This document shows, in pieces, positions 9,341 to 17,841 of a stretch of 64,000 bases of DNA (position 1 is its first letter; every line of letters starts with the position of its first letter). The notes below the pieces were generated by a model that worked only from the letters and a program-made list of their open reading frames with translations, was not told the DNA's origin and searched no databases. The stretch spans positions 54,675 through 118,674 of the forward strand of contig CBDFIN010000006.1 of the NCBI GenBank assembly GCA_965248135.1. Reading direction: 5' to 3'. The translations under genes were made by a program, and so were the position numbers. This DNA comes from SZUA-100 sp965248135. GTDB taxonomy: Bacteria > Pseudomonadota > Alphaproteobacteria > Rhizobiales > Rhizobiaceae.

Positions 9341-10591
9341 CTATTGAATCCACGGGTTGGGGCCGACGCCCTTTTCATCAAGCATTCGGCCCTCGCGGAA
9401 TCTCTCGATAGTGAATTTCTCATTGAGCTTGTGCGGCGCGTCCTTTGCAATGGTGTGGGCATAACACCAGCCCGAGGCAGGCGTTGCCTTGAAGCCGCCA
9501 TAGCACCAGCCACCATTGAGAAACAGCCCATCAATACCGGTCTTGCAGATGAATGGGCTGCCATCGAAGCTCATATCCATGATGCCGCCCCAGTGGCGCA
9601 ACAGTCGCACCCGGCCAATCGCCGGCATTATCGCCATGCCGCCGGCCATCACATGTTCCATCATCGGCAGGTTGCCGCGCTGGGCATAGGAATTGTAACC
9701 ATCAAGATCGCCGCCATAGACCAGCCCGCCCTTGTCGGACTGGCTGATATAAAAATGCCCTGCCCCGAAGGTGACAACCGTATCGATCAGCGGTTTGATA
9801 CCTTCGCTAACAAATGCCTGCAACACATGGCTTTCCACCGGCAGTTCAATTCCGGCCATCTGCGCCACCCGGGAGGTATGGCCGGCAACTGCAATTGCGA
9901 CCTTGCCGGCGCCAATAAATCCGCGCGAGGTTTCGACCCCTGTGGCCTTGCCGCCTTCAATCCGGATATCTTTTACTTCACAGTTTTGAATAATATCGAC
10001 ACCACGCTGGTCTGCCCCCCGGGCATAACCCCAGGCAACCGCGTCATGGCGCACAGTGCCGCCACGGCGCTGGATCAGGCCGCCCTGAATCGGGAAGCGA
10101 GCGTTTTCAAAATCGAGGATAGGCACCATCTGCTTTAGTTCGCCAGGCGACAATAGATCGGCATCAATGCCGGCAAGACGCATTGCATTGCCGCGCCGCG
10201 CAAAGGCATCACGTTGCGGGTCGGAGTGAAACAGATTGATCACACCACGCTGGGAAACCATGGCGTTGAAGTTGAAGTCCTGTTCCAGCCCCTCCCACAA
10301 TTTCATCGATTTTTCGTAGAAATGGGTATTGGGTGGCAACATGTAGTTGGAACGCACAATGGTCGTGTTGCGCCCGACATTACCGCCGCCGATCCACCCC
10401 TTTTCAAGCACCGCGACATTGGTTATGCCGTGTTCTTTTGCAAGATAATAGGCGGTCGCAAGGCCATGGCCGCCTCCGCCGATAATTACCACATCATATC
10501 GGGCCTTAGGTTGTGGATCGCGCCACATCCGGGTCCAGCCCTTGTGTCCCGTCAGGCCCTGCCACAATACCGATAGTGCTGAATAGTGCAT
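9341..10591 (-). CDS. soxB: sarcosine oxidase beta subunit
   Basis: This 416-residue flavoprotein carries the site that oxidises the N-methyl group of sarcosine to an imine and formaldehyde-level C1. It begins with a DAO-type Rossmann motif (DVVIIGGGGHGLATAYYL, GxGxxG at 38-43). RHDAVAWGY (His-182) is in the region where the covalent FMN histidine lies in heterotetrameric enzymes. The ATG at 10591 gives the usual N-terminus MHYSALSVLW; the frame extends upstream to 10723 without a good start. It is the first gene of soxBDAG. Confidence 0.95.
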   Translation of the reverse strand: MHYSALSVLWQGLTGHKGWTRMWRDPQPKARYDVVIIGGGGHGLATAYYLAKEHGITNVAVLEKGWIGGGNVGRNTTIVRSNYMLPPNTHFYEKSMKLWEGLEQDFNFNAMVSQRGVINLFHSDPQRDAFARRGNAMRLAGIDADLLSPGELKQMVPILDFENARFPIQGGLIQRRGGTVRHDAVAWGYARGADQRGVDIIQNCEVKDIRIEGGKATGVETSRGFIGAGKVAIAVAGHTSRVAQMAGIELPVESHVLQAFVSEGIKPLIDTVVTFGAGHFYISQSDKGGLVYGGDLDGYNSYAQRGNLPMMEHVMAGGMAIMPAIGRVRLLRHWGGIMDMSFDGSPFICKTGIDGLFLNGGWCYGGFKATPASGWCYAHTIAKDAPHKLNEKFTIERFREGRMLDEKGVGPNPWIQ

Positions 10592-10616
10592 ATTGAAATT
10601 CCCGCCCTGTTGGCAA

Positions 10617-11960
10617 TCAGCTCCAGGGATAGGGGCTGTTGCTGACCGGGTGCAGTTCGCCCTTGGCGTAGCGGTCAAAACGGAAGGGTTCAAGCAACGC
10701 CTGTTTGCGGCCAAGAATTTCATCTGCCATCAAATGACCAACACCAATCATTTTGTAGCCGTGATTGCTGTCGGCAATGATATGGACATTTTCGCAAAAC
10801 GTGTCGAAAACCGGGAAACTGTCTGGGGTGAAACAACCAAGACCGCCGGAGGGTTCTTTCTTGAACTTCCCGATCTGGCCTGAAAAACGCTCCTGGCAAT
10901 GGGCAAGCGCCGAGCACCACATATGAGCAAAATCATCGCCAACAATGAATTCCGGCGATTCAGGACCATAAGGATCGATAGCCACATCGTCGGCCGGTGT
11001 CATCACTTCATAGGGCATGGCGCCGCCCTGTACTCCACCGAAGTGAAAATCGGGTTTGTAGTAGATGCCCCAGGGCTCCTCGCGCACCACCGAACCATCG
11101 ACATCGGACAGTAACACAGCGTCGGTATCGACGTGAATGACCGGCGGCATGCCACCATCGTTGAGTTTCTGCAGGTTCGGGTCGACCCCGATGACGCCTT
11201 CCTCAAGGCACCAGTAACGCCAGGTGGGAATGCCATCATGGGTCGTGCCATCTGCGCCCTTGATCGAAACTTCTCTCGGTAGTTCCAGCATGTCCCAAAT
11301 GGTTTTGACCCAGGGACCGACCGCAACCACCACCTCTTCGCATTCGATTGTGCCCTTGTCGGTTTCGACTGCAGTTATCGCGCCAGAACCATTCGCCCGG
11401 GTAAAACCGGTAACGGCAACACCGGTCATAATACGGGCACCGGTTGCCTCCGCCTTATCGGCCAGACCATAGATTGCCTTGGTATTATTGGCGTAACCGC
11501 CCTTCTTTTCATGCAAAACTGAAGTGATGTTTTGGGCCCGCCAGTCTGACAACAGGGACCTCATGTAGTCCGTGCAGTCCTTTTCACCTTCAATGAATTC
11601 AGACGTATAGCCGATAGCCTTTTGCTGCTCATAAATGGAGGTAATATCCTTGCGCATACCCTCGTGGCTTATCTGCATGTATCCCACGGCATGATAGCTG
11701 AATGCTTGAGGATCGGACTCCCATACACCAACGCTGTGGGCCATTAACTCACGCATGGCTGGCTGGAAATAATTGTTGCGGACCACGCCGCAGGCAATGC
11801 CGCTGGCGCCTGCTGCGATCGCCGTTTTGTCCAGCACTACAATATCAGCACCGCTGCCCTTGCCGGTTGCCTTAAGTTGCTCTCCCAGACGCCATGCGCA
11901 AGAAAGGCCATGAATGCCAGCGCCAATGATCACATATTTGCTGCTTTGTGGAAATGCCAT
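10617..11960 (-). CDS. FAD-dependent amine oxidase/dehydrogenase (DAO family)
   Basis: This 447-residue DAO-family flavoenzyme opens with YVIIGAGIHGLSCAWRLG (GxGxxG at 13-18) and ends with the FAD-closing motif NVHIIADSNHGYKMIGVGHLM. It lacks the GcvT tail of dimethylglycine dehydrogenase. By family and its place 25 bases before soxB it probably oxidises an N-methyl amino acid such as dimethylglycine or sarcosine; the substrate cannot be read from sequence. AGGAGACA precedes the ATG at 11960, and a nearer out-of-frame ATG at 11965 is ignored. It heads the minus-strand operon, divergent from the GlxA-type regulator. Confidence 0.85.
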   Translation of the reverse strand: MAFPQSSKYVIIGAGIHGLSCAWRLGEQLKATGKGSGADIVVLDKTAIAAGASGIACGVVRNNYFQPAMRELMAHSVGVWESDPQAFSYHAVGYMQISHEGMRKDITSIYEQQKAIGYTSEFIEGEKDCTDYMRSLLSDWRAQNITSVLHEKKGGYANNTKAIYGLADKAEATGARIMTGVAVTGFTRANGSGAITAVETDKGTIECEEVVVAVGPWVKTIWDMLELPREVSIKGADGTTHDGIPTWRYWCLEEGVIGVDPNLQKLNDGGMPPVIHVDTDAVLLSDVDGSVVREEPWGIYYKPDFHFGGVQGGAMPYEVMTPADDVAIDPYGPESPEFIVGDDFAHMWCSALAHCQERFSGQIGKFKKEPSGGLGCFTPDSFPVFDTFCENVHIIADSNHGYKMIGVGHLMADEILGRKQALLEPFRFDRYAKGELHPVSNSPYPWS

Positions 11961-12079
11961 GCCATTGTCTCCTGTGACTAACAACAAAATGCAGCCAATA
12001 TGATATGCGTCAAACAATGTTCTGGACAAAAAAGACGATAAATTGGACAATTCCCGTTTAGACAACGCTGGTCCAGCCG
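11961..12079. promoter_or_regulatory. divergent promoter region, amine oxidase operon / GlxA-type regulator
   Basis: These 119 bases separate the oppositely transcribed oxidase-soxBDAG operon and the AraC-type regulator. The region is AT-rich and holds the half-site pair TGGACAAAA and TTGGACAATT (about 12022-12052), which could be a direct-repeat operator. Promoter boxes are not certain. Confidence 0.45.
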
Positions 12080-13033
12080 ATGAAACTAGATCATGAGAGC
12101 AAGCATTTCGTTTTTTTGTTGATACCGGGTTTTTCCCTTGTGGCCCTTTCCTGCGCCGTCGATGCGCTGAGGGCCGCGAATGTGGAATCCGGCGAGACGT
12201 TGTTTCAATGGACAATGGTGGCTGAGAACGTGGGCGAGGTCGCCTCATCCAGCGGCATTTCCATTTCTTGTATAGAAATCATTGAAGACCGCTCCATCGA
12301 CGTGCTGGTGGTTTGCGGGGGCGAACGCTCTCATCTGTTTGCCAGTAGTGCCGTCGATTCCTGGCTTAAGATCTGTGGGCGCAGGCACATGATGATCGGT
12401 TCAATTTCGGACGGGGCATATGTTGTTGCCGCGGCCGGGCTGTTCAACGCCCACCGCTCAACCATTCACTGGAAATGTCAAAGCCCCTACCGCGAGCGCT
12501 TTCCCGATCTCGACGTGCGAACTTCGATCATGGAGATCGACAGGAATCGCTTTTCGTGCGCCGGTGGAACAGCGAGCCTCGACCTGATGCTGCATTTTAT
12601 CGCCCATGAAAAGGACAATGAGTTTGTTGGCAGGATCGCAGACAATTACTTCCATGATGTCGTGCGCAATGAAGAGCAGCTGCAGCCGATGACCAGCAGA
12701 TACCGGTTTGCGGCCCGCAACCGCACTGTCTCGGATGCGCTTTTGATCATGGATGCGGAACTGGAAGCACCATCGCCGATAAGCAATATTGCCAAAAGGC
12801 TGCATGTATCACACCGCCAACTTGACAGATTGTTCAAGCGGTATTTGGAAACTTCTCCAGGGCAGTATTACCGCGGTATGCGCCTTGCCCGCGCCGCCGG
12901 GCTGTTGCGCCAGACCGAATTGAGCACTGGTGAAATAGCACTTGGCTGCGGTTTTCAATCCAGTTCGCATCTTTCGGGGCATTTCAAGTCTCACTTTGGT
13001 GTCACCCCACATCAGTACCGGGGACGCGCTTGA
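12080..13033 (+). CDS. GlxA/GbdR-type AraC-family transcriptional regulator
   Basis: This 317-residue protein has an N-terminal DJ-1/PfpI-like ligand domain (10-190: FLLIPGFSLVALSCAVDALRAAN, VCGGERSH, CAGGTASLDLMLHFI) and a C-terminal AraC double helix-turn-helix (about 220-315: NIAKRLHVSHRQLDRLFKRYLETSPGQYYR, IALGCGFQSSSHLSGHFK). GbdR of Pseudomonas, from the same family, activates betaine, dimethylglycine and sarcosine catabolism. Its divergent position next to the oxidase and soxBDAG genes makes the same job likely here. Confidence 0.88.
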   Translation: MKLDHESKHFVFLLIPGFSLVALSCAVDALRAANVESGETLFQWTMVAENVGEVASSSGISISCIEIIEDRSIDVLVVCGGERSHLFASSAVDSWLKICGRRHMMIGSISDGAYVVAAAGLFNAHRSTIHWKCQSPYRERFPDLDVRTSIMEIDRNRFSCAGGTASLDLMLHFIAHEKDNEFVGRIADNYFHDVVRNEEQLQPMTSRYRFAARNRTVSDALLIMDAELEAPSPISNIAKRLHVSHRQLDRLFKRYLETSPGQYYRGMRLARAAGLLRQTELSTGEIALGCGFQSSSHLSGHFKSHFGVTPHQYRGRA

Positions 13034-13142
13034 AAATCATCCAATGCGCGATTGTCCGAGGGATTTTACCGGCCTTACATATTTTTACAGATAGGCAAGC
13101 AGGCTGGTTGCAATTTATTCCAAATGGGCAACAATATGGTTC

Positions 13143-13311
13143 CTAGTGGTTCTGTACCAACATTTGCGTCCCGTTGCAGCACCCATATTTGCAAATGTTG
13201 GAATCAAAAGAACCACTAGCAAGTTGTTGAATCTAGTGGAATTTTTGAATTTGACATTTGAAAATGAACGAGGCTGCAAGTGGGTACCAAATGTCAAATT
13301 CATTCCACTAG
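13143..13311 (+). mobile_element. CTAG-flanked double-hairpin mobile element, copy 1
   Basis: Two long imperfect palindromes lie head to tail: hairpin A at 13143-13219 and hairpin B at 13233-13311, joined by CAAGTTGTTGAAT. Each begins CTAGTGG and ends CCACTAG. A has outer stem CTAGTGGTTC, an asymmetric internal loop, inner stem CCAACATTTGC and a loop of about 23 bases. B has outer stem CTAGTGGAAT and inner stem AATTTGACATTT. The length is 169 bases including both CTAG, the same as the copy at 60961. It ends 26 bases before the next gene start. Confidence 0.8.
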
Positions 13312-13337
13312 AGCTCGCCAGATTCAGGAACAGGACA

Positions 13338-13892
13338 ATGCTACAGACCGCGCTTCGTGACCAGTTTCTCAACTGGCAGTGTCGCATCAGGCAGATCGCC
13401 ATGCGGGAAAACGAGGGAAGACCCACCGAAGGCATGCGGCCGCGGGTGCTGGACGCCTACGGCAGCCGAATTTCGGAAGGTATCATCACGCTGATAATCC
13501 GCGAAAATTCCGCTGAAAGTACCGAATTCTTCAAATTCCAGGTGCAAAAACACAATGACCCGCAAGATGTCTTCAAAAAGGGTCTCACCTATTTGCAGGC
13601 AACCCATTTCCATCGCGCTACAGAATTTGGCGATGAACTGACCGCTTTGTTTACCGGCGGTTCCGATTTTGCCCGTAAACTGATCGAAATGGAAAACTGT
13701 ATTCTTGAGTTTGAGCAATTCAACCAATCTTTTAGATTGCCATGTCAGGTGCGCAACCTCTTATTTGACGACGCCCTGTTTCAGGCAACGATTTGGCACA
13801 ACCGTTTATTCAGCAGCGCTCTTTCCGATGATGTCACGATTTTGGGGTTCAAGCCCGATTGGGATGCGAGTGGCCAAAGCCCGTCCATATGA
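13338..13892 (+). CDS. conserved-looking protein of unknown function
   Basis: This encodes 184 residues from the ATG at 13338, behind AGGAACAGGACA. The open frame extends back to 13146 only because it crosses the double-hairpin element, so the upstream part is not coding. The protein is soluble and begins MLQTALRDQFLNWQCRIRQIAMRE. It has amphipathic helices and a central charged part (IIRENSAESTEFFKFQVQKHNDPQDVFKKG). I do not recognise a domain. It converges with the DUF1989-GcvT gene. The nearby element may have replaced its native promoter. Confidence 0.72.
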   Translation: MLQTALRDQFLNWQCRIRQIAMRENEGRPTEGMRPRVLDAYGSRISEGIITLIIRENSAESTEFFKFQVQKHNDPQDVFKKGLTYLQATHFHRATEFGDELTALFTGGSDFARKLIEMENCILEFEQFNQSFRLPCQVRNLLFDDALFQATIWHNRLFSSALSDDVTILGFKPDWDASGQSPSI

Positions 13893-13976
13893 TGGTATGA
13901 TCGGCGCGCCTGGAAACACTATCTGTTACGGCGTCCAACGCTGAATTGCCCGCATTTACAAAAGATTGTCGACCCG

Positions 13977-16322
13977 TCACATGCGCGGTCTTTTCTTTTC
14001 CGGATCATAGTGCGGGAAACGGACGATCCGCGCCGGTATCCGTTTCATCTGGCCATCGAGTTTGCCGATTTCCACATTGGTTCCAATTTCCGCATGGGTC
14101 ACATCAACCCGCGCCAGGGCAATGTTCGCGTTTAACAAAGGCGAACGCATACTGCTGGTGACCTCGCCAATCTGCGGCCTGCCGATGTGAACGCAGTCGC
14201 CGTTGCCAACGAGTACCCGGCTGTCGATTTCAAGGCCCACAAGTCTCTTTTGTGGATGGTTCTTGCGCTCTGTCAGCGCCGCCTTGCCGATGAAATCATC
14301 CTCCTTGGATTTCAGTGGCACGGTAAATCCGATACCGGCCTCGAACGGATCGACGGTCTCATCGAATTCATAATCCTTGAAGATCAGCCCGGCCTCTGTG
14401 CGCACCATGTCGAGTGCCTCAAGTCCGAGCGGTGCCAGGCCGTGTTTTTGCCCGGCTTGCCATACCGCCTCGAACACCGTTGCCGCATCCCCTGGGTGGC
14501 AAAATATCTCATACCCCAGTTCCCCTGAATAGCCGGTTCTGGAAACAACAACCGGAACGCCCTGACGGTCTCCAATACGGCCAACCGTAAAGCGGAACCA
14601 GTCAAGTTCGCCTGCCTCTGCGCGTACTGGCGGCGTCCAGATAATTTCCTTGACGATCTCGCGGCTGGCCGGTCCCTGCACTGCAATGTTGTGCATTTGA
14701 TCGGTCGACGAACGAACCCAAGCCTTCAGGCCCAGAATTGCGGCCTGTTCCCGCATCCATATACCCGAAACATCGCTTCCACCGATCCAGCGGAAATTGT
14801 CCTGATCCAGCCGGTAGACCGTGCCGTCATCGACCATGCCACCGTGCTCGTAGCACATGGCGGTATAAACCACCTGTCCCGGCGACAACCTTCTAATGTT
14901 GCGGGTCAAACAGTATTGCAGCAGGGTCTCCGCATCCGGTCCCGTCACCTCGAATTTCCGCAGTGGTGACAAATCCATGATCACCGCCCGCTCACGGCAT
15001 GCCCAATATTCTTCGATCGGCCCTTCATTATTGAAGCGGTTGGCCAGCCAATAGCCGTTATATTCGGCAAAATCCCGGGTCAGTTTTGAAAAACAGGAAT
15101 GAAATCCGGTTTCTTTGGTGAGAACTGGGTCTGCTTGTGGGGTCATGCGAAATGCCGTTGCTTTTTTGAATTCTTCTTTTGCCGCATAGGTGCGAACATG
15201 GATTTCTGTCGGGTTCCAGCCATTGGCCGCATCGATGTCGCAGGGACAGGCCGATGCAACACACACCAGATCGGTTAGCGCCCGCATCAACACATAGTCG
15301 CCCGAACGCGACCACGGTTCATCAAAATAGATCTGATTTTGCGCGTCGATATTGGTGTTGTAGAAATAATTCAGCGCTTCCCAACCCGCCCGCGGGTTGA
15401 TGCCATACTGATCAAGTGTGGCATTGAAATTTTCCGAACAATTGATGTGGCCGGGATAACCCATATCGTCATAGTAACGCGAATTACAGGCGGTCAAAAA
15501 AGCATCATGACGGCCACAGGTATCCTGAATAATCTCGACAAGTGGTTCCATCTCCAGATCGAACGCTTTTGCCGGAAGACCGGGAACCGGACTGGTTACG
15601 CCAAGCAATGACCGTGTTATTGTCGCATCAAGCGCCAATTCCTTTCCCTTGTCGAGTTTGCGTCTGGAAAACGCCTGAAAGTCCGAGCACTGGCGGCCCT
15701 CGACGTCAATAATCTGGATATACTCGCCGGCTTTTACCGTAAAACTCTCGGCCGTTGCCCTGTTGATCCTGATATCCTGTTCAGGGTCTGCCAAAGGTTC
15801 TGGAAGTCTGAGCACATTTTCCGGATTTTTGTCCGCGCGGTGAATAAGCAGTTCAATCCCGGTTGCCGTATTCTGCCTTTCGGCGTCCATCACGCCGCCG
15901 GGTGCTGCAACAATCAAAGTACCGATGCGCAGAACTGAAAATGTGGCGCGGTCTCCGGCTGGCGAGCCGACCCCAAATACAGTTAGTGAACGGGCACCGG
16001 AAATTTCGATGTTACGCCGCTCAAGCGAAGCGCGGGCTCTTCTGGCGCTTTCATCGCCGGCCTCCAAGATGGCTTTGAAACCTTGGGCTTCACCGTCCGC
16101 TGCGGCGTCGAGAACCCCGGCATCGGTTCGCCCGTTTGACCCGATAGAGATAATCTCGCAGGGCTGGCATCCTTCAATATCGATGACCTCAATTGTGTCG
16201 CCAGGCTCCACTTCGGTAATTACCGATCCCGCACCGGCAACAACATATCGCTCGGTACCGGCAGGAAGAACATTTTGACCAGGACGCAGGATTCGAGAGG
16301 GTGTTGGCAGCAAAATGGTCAC
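13977..16322 (-). CDS. DUF1989 - aminomethyltransferase (GcvT) fusion protein
   Basis: This 781-residue protein has two modules. Residues 1-340 hold DUF1989/urea-carboxylase-associated folds, apparently in two copies (EPGDTIEVIDIEGCQPCEI near 40 and VKAGEYIQIIDVEGRQCSDF near 195). Residues about 400-780 are a GcvT-like tetrahydrofolate aminomethyltransferase (EYWACRERAVIMDLSPLRKFEV, SRTGYSGELGYEIFC, PLGLEALDMVRTEAGL). GcvT-type proteins move C1 units from aminomethyl or methyl donors to THF. Lying just after the Liv-type transporter on the same strand, it may act on that transporter's substrate. Confidence 0.85.
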   Translation of the reverse strand: MTILLPTPSRILRPGQNVLPAGTERYVVAGAGSVITEVEPGDTIEVIDIEGCQPCEIISIGSNGRTDAGVLDAAADGEAQGFKAILEAGDESARRARASLERRNIEISGARSLTVFGVGSPAGDRATFSVLRIGTLIVAAPGGVMDAERQNTATGIELLIHRADKNPENVLRLPEPLADPEQDIRINRATAESFTVKAGEYIQIIDVEGRQCSDFQAFSRRKLDKGKELALDATITRSLLGVTSPVPGLPAKAFDLEMEPLVEIIQDTCGRHDAFLTACNSRYYDDMGYPGHINCSENFNATLDQYGINPRAGWEALNYFYNTNIDAQNQIYFDEPWSRSGDYVLMRALTDLVCVASACPCDIDAANGWNPTEIHVRTYAAKEEFKKATAFRMTPQADPVLTKETGFHSCFSKLTRDFAEYNGYWLANRFNNEGPIEEYWACRERAVIMDLSPLRKFEVTGPDAETLLQYCLTRNIRRLSPGQVVYTAMCYEHGGMVDDGTVYRLDQDNFRWIGGSDVSGIWMREQAAILGLKAWVRSSTDQMHNIAVQGPASREIVKEIIWTPPVRAEAGELDWFRFTVGRIGDRQGVPVVVSRTGYSGELGYEIFCHPGDAATVFEAVWQAGQKHGLAPLGLEALDMVRTEAGLIFKDYEFDETVDPFEAGIGFTVPLKSKEDDFIGKAALTERKNHPQKRLVGLEIDSRVLVGNGDCVHIGRPQIGEVTSSMRSPLLNANIALARVDVTHAEIGTNVEIGKLDGQMKRIPARIVRFPHYDPEKKRPRM

Positions 16323-16328
16323 GAAAAC

Positions 16329-17036
16329 CTAGCCTCCAAGATAAGTTTCTCTAACTTTGTCGTTATTGAGCAAGGCCTTCGCATCATCTTCCATCACCAC
16401 TGAGCCGGTCTCCAACACATAGGCCCTTTGCGACAGTGCAAGCGCCAGCCGGGCATTTTGTTCAACCAGAACAACCGTTTTTCCTTCTGCGTGGATTTCC
16501 TTGATGATCTTGGCGATCTCCTGACACAGAATAGGCGAAAGTCCAAGCGAAGGCTCATCCATCAACACAACCTTCGGATTGGACATCAATGCCCGCCCCA
16601 TCGCGAGCATCTGTTGTTCACCGCCGCTCATTGTTCCCGCCGCCTGTTTCAAACGTTCGCGCAGACGCGGAAAATGCTTGAATACGCCATCGAGATCGCG
16701 TTGAATGCCGTCTTTGTCGTTGCGCGTGAAGGCCCCCATTTCCAGATTTTCCATAACGGTCATATAAGGAAATACGCGCCGCCCCTCTGGTACATGGGCA
16801 ATGCCCATCGCGGTAATTTCCTCGGGCGAGCAATGGTCGATGCGCTGGCCTTCAAACCAGATTTCGCCGCTGGACGGCTGCTTCAATCCGGAAATCGCCC
16901 GCAATGTCGTGCTTTTTCCGGCGCCATTTGCACCAATGAGCGCAACGATGTGCCCCTCCTCGACATCGATCGACACATCCCGGATAGCGGTGACCTTGCC
17001 AAAATTGACGCTTGCATGTTTTACACTAATCAACAA
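16329..17036 (-). CDS. livF: branched-chain amino acid-type ABC transporter ATPase LivF
   Basis: This 235-residue ATPase has Walker A GANGAGKS (35-42), signature MSGGEQQM, Walker B VVLMDEPS and the LivF-typical LGLSPI after it. It starts inside the 3' end of livG (11-base overlap) and is the last transporter gene before the DUF1989-GcvT gene, which starts 6 bases further on. The Liv family carries many substrates besides leucine; here amides or amines are possible. Confidence 0.92.
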   Translation of the reverse strand: MLISVKHASVNFGKVTAIRDVSIDVEEGHIVALIGANGAGKSTTLRAISGLKQPSSGEIWFEGQRIDHCSPEEITAMGIAHVPEGRRVFPYMTVMENLEMGAFTRNDKDGIQRDLDGVFKHFPRLRERLKQAAGTMSGGEQQMLAMGRALMSNPKVVLMDEPSLGLSPILCQEIAKIIKEIHAEGKTVVLVEQNARLALALSQRAYVLETGSVVMEDDAKALLNNDKVRETYLGG

Positions 17037-17793
17037 TGTCCTCGACCCCCAGATAGGCTTCGATAACTTCCTTGTTCGACATTATTTCTTCGGGCAGGCC
17101 TTCGGCCAGTTTTGTCCCAAAATTGATAACGGTGATGTGGTCACACAGATTCATGACTGTCCGCATATCATGTTCAACGAGCATCACTGTCATGCCGAGT
17201 TCATCCCGTACCAGCCTGATTATCCGCGTCATTTCCACGGTCTCGGTCGGATTCATGCCGGCGACCGGTTCGTCAAGCATCAAAAGCCGGGGCTTGGTCG
17301 CCAGCGCGATGGCGACATTCAGCGCTTTTTGCAAGCCATATGGCAGGTTGCTCGCCAGCTCATCGCGGTGGGCCGTCATTCCCAGGAAGTCGACGATTTC
17401 CTTTGACTTTTCAAGATTTTCGCGCTCCAGATTGCGGTTCAGGCCGAATGCTCCGCCAAAGAAAGTGCCAGAGGCGTGAATGTGGCAGCCGATATTGACG
17501 TTCTCCAGAACCGTAAAATCTGGAAACATGGCCACGCGCTGAAAAGTCCGGACGACCCCAAGTTGGGCAATTTTTTCAGGTGAAAGGCCTGAAATTATTG
17601 TGCCGTCGAACACAACCGTTCCGCTGGTAGGTTTGTTAACCCCGCTGATGACATTAAAAAACGTCGTTTTTCCCGCGCCATTCGGACCAATGATTCCGCG
17701 GATTTCTCCCGCATTGACATTCAGATCCAGGTTATGGTTGGCTTTCAGCCCGCCAAAATATTTGCACAGCTGTTTGACTTCAAGAATGCTCAT
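17026..17793 (-). CDS. livG: branched-chain amino acid-type ABC transporter ATPase LivG
   Basis: This 255-residue ATPase has Walker A GPNGAGKT (36-43) and the LivG-specific insertion before the signature region. The canonical LSGG signature is replaced by a divergent NLPYGLQKALN, a common LivG variant. Walker B is LLMLDEPVAGMNPTE. It follows livM by 48 bases. Confidence 0.92.
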   Translation of the reverse strand: MSILEVKQLCKYFGGLKANHNLDLNVNAGEIRGIIGPNGAGKTTFFNVISGVNKPTSGTVVFDGTIISGLSPEKIAQLGVVRTFQRVAMFPDFTVLENVNIGCHIHASGTFFGGAFGLNRNLERENLEKSKEIVDFLGMTAHRDELASNLPYGLQKALNVAIALATKPRLLMLDEPVAGMNPTETVEMTRIIRLVRDELGMTVMLVEHDMRTVMNLCDHITVINFGTKLAEGLPEEIMSNKEVIEAYLGVEDIVD

Positions 17794-17841
17794 CCAGAGC
17801 CCTTTTCAACATCACAATCGCTTCCCCTTGCAGCACAAGGT

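Noticed and set aside
13143..13311. Retron, CRISPR or integron attC interpretation of the paired hairpins
   Set aside because: No reverse transcriptase, Cas or integrase gene is nearby. There are only two units, not a spaced array, and the CTAGTGG ends do not match attC core sites.
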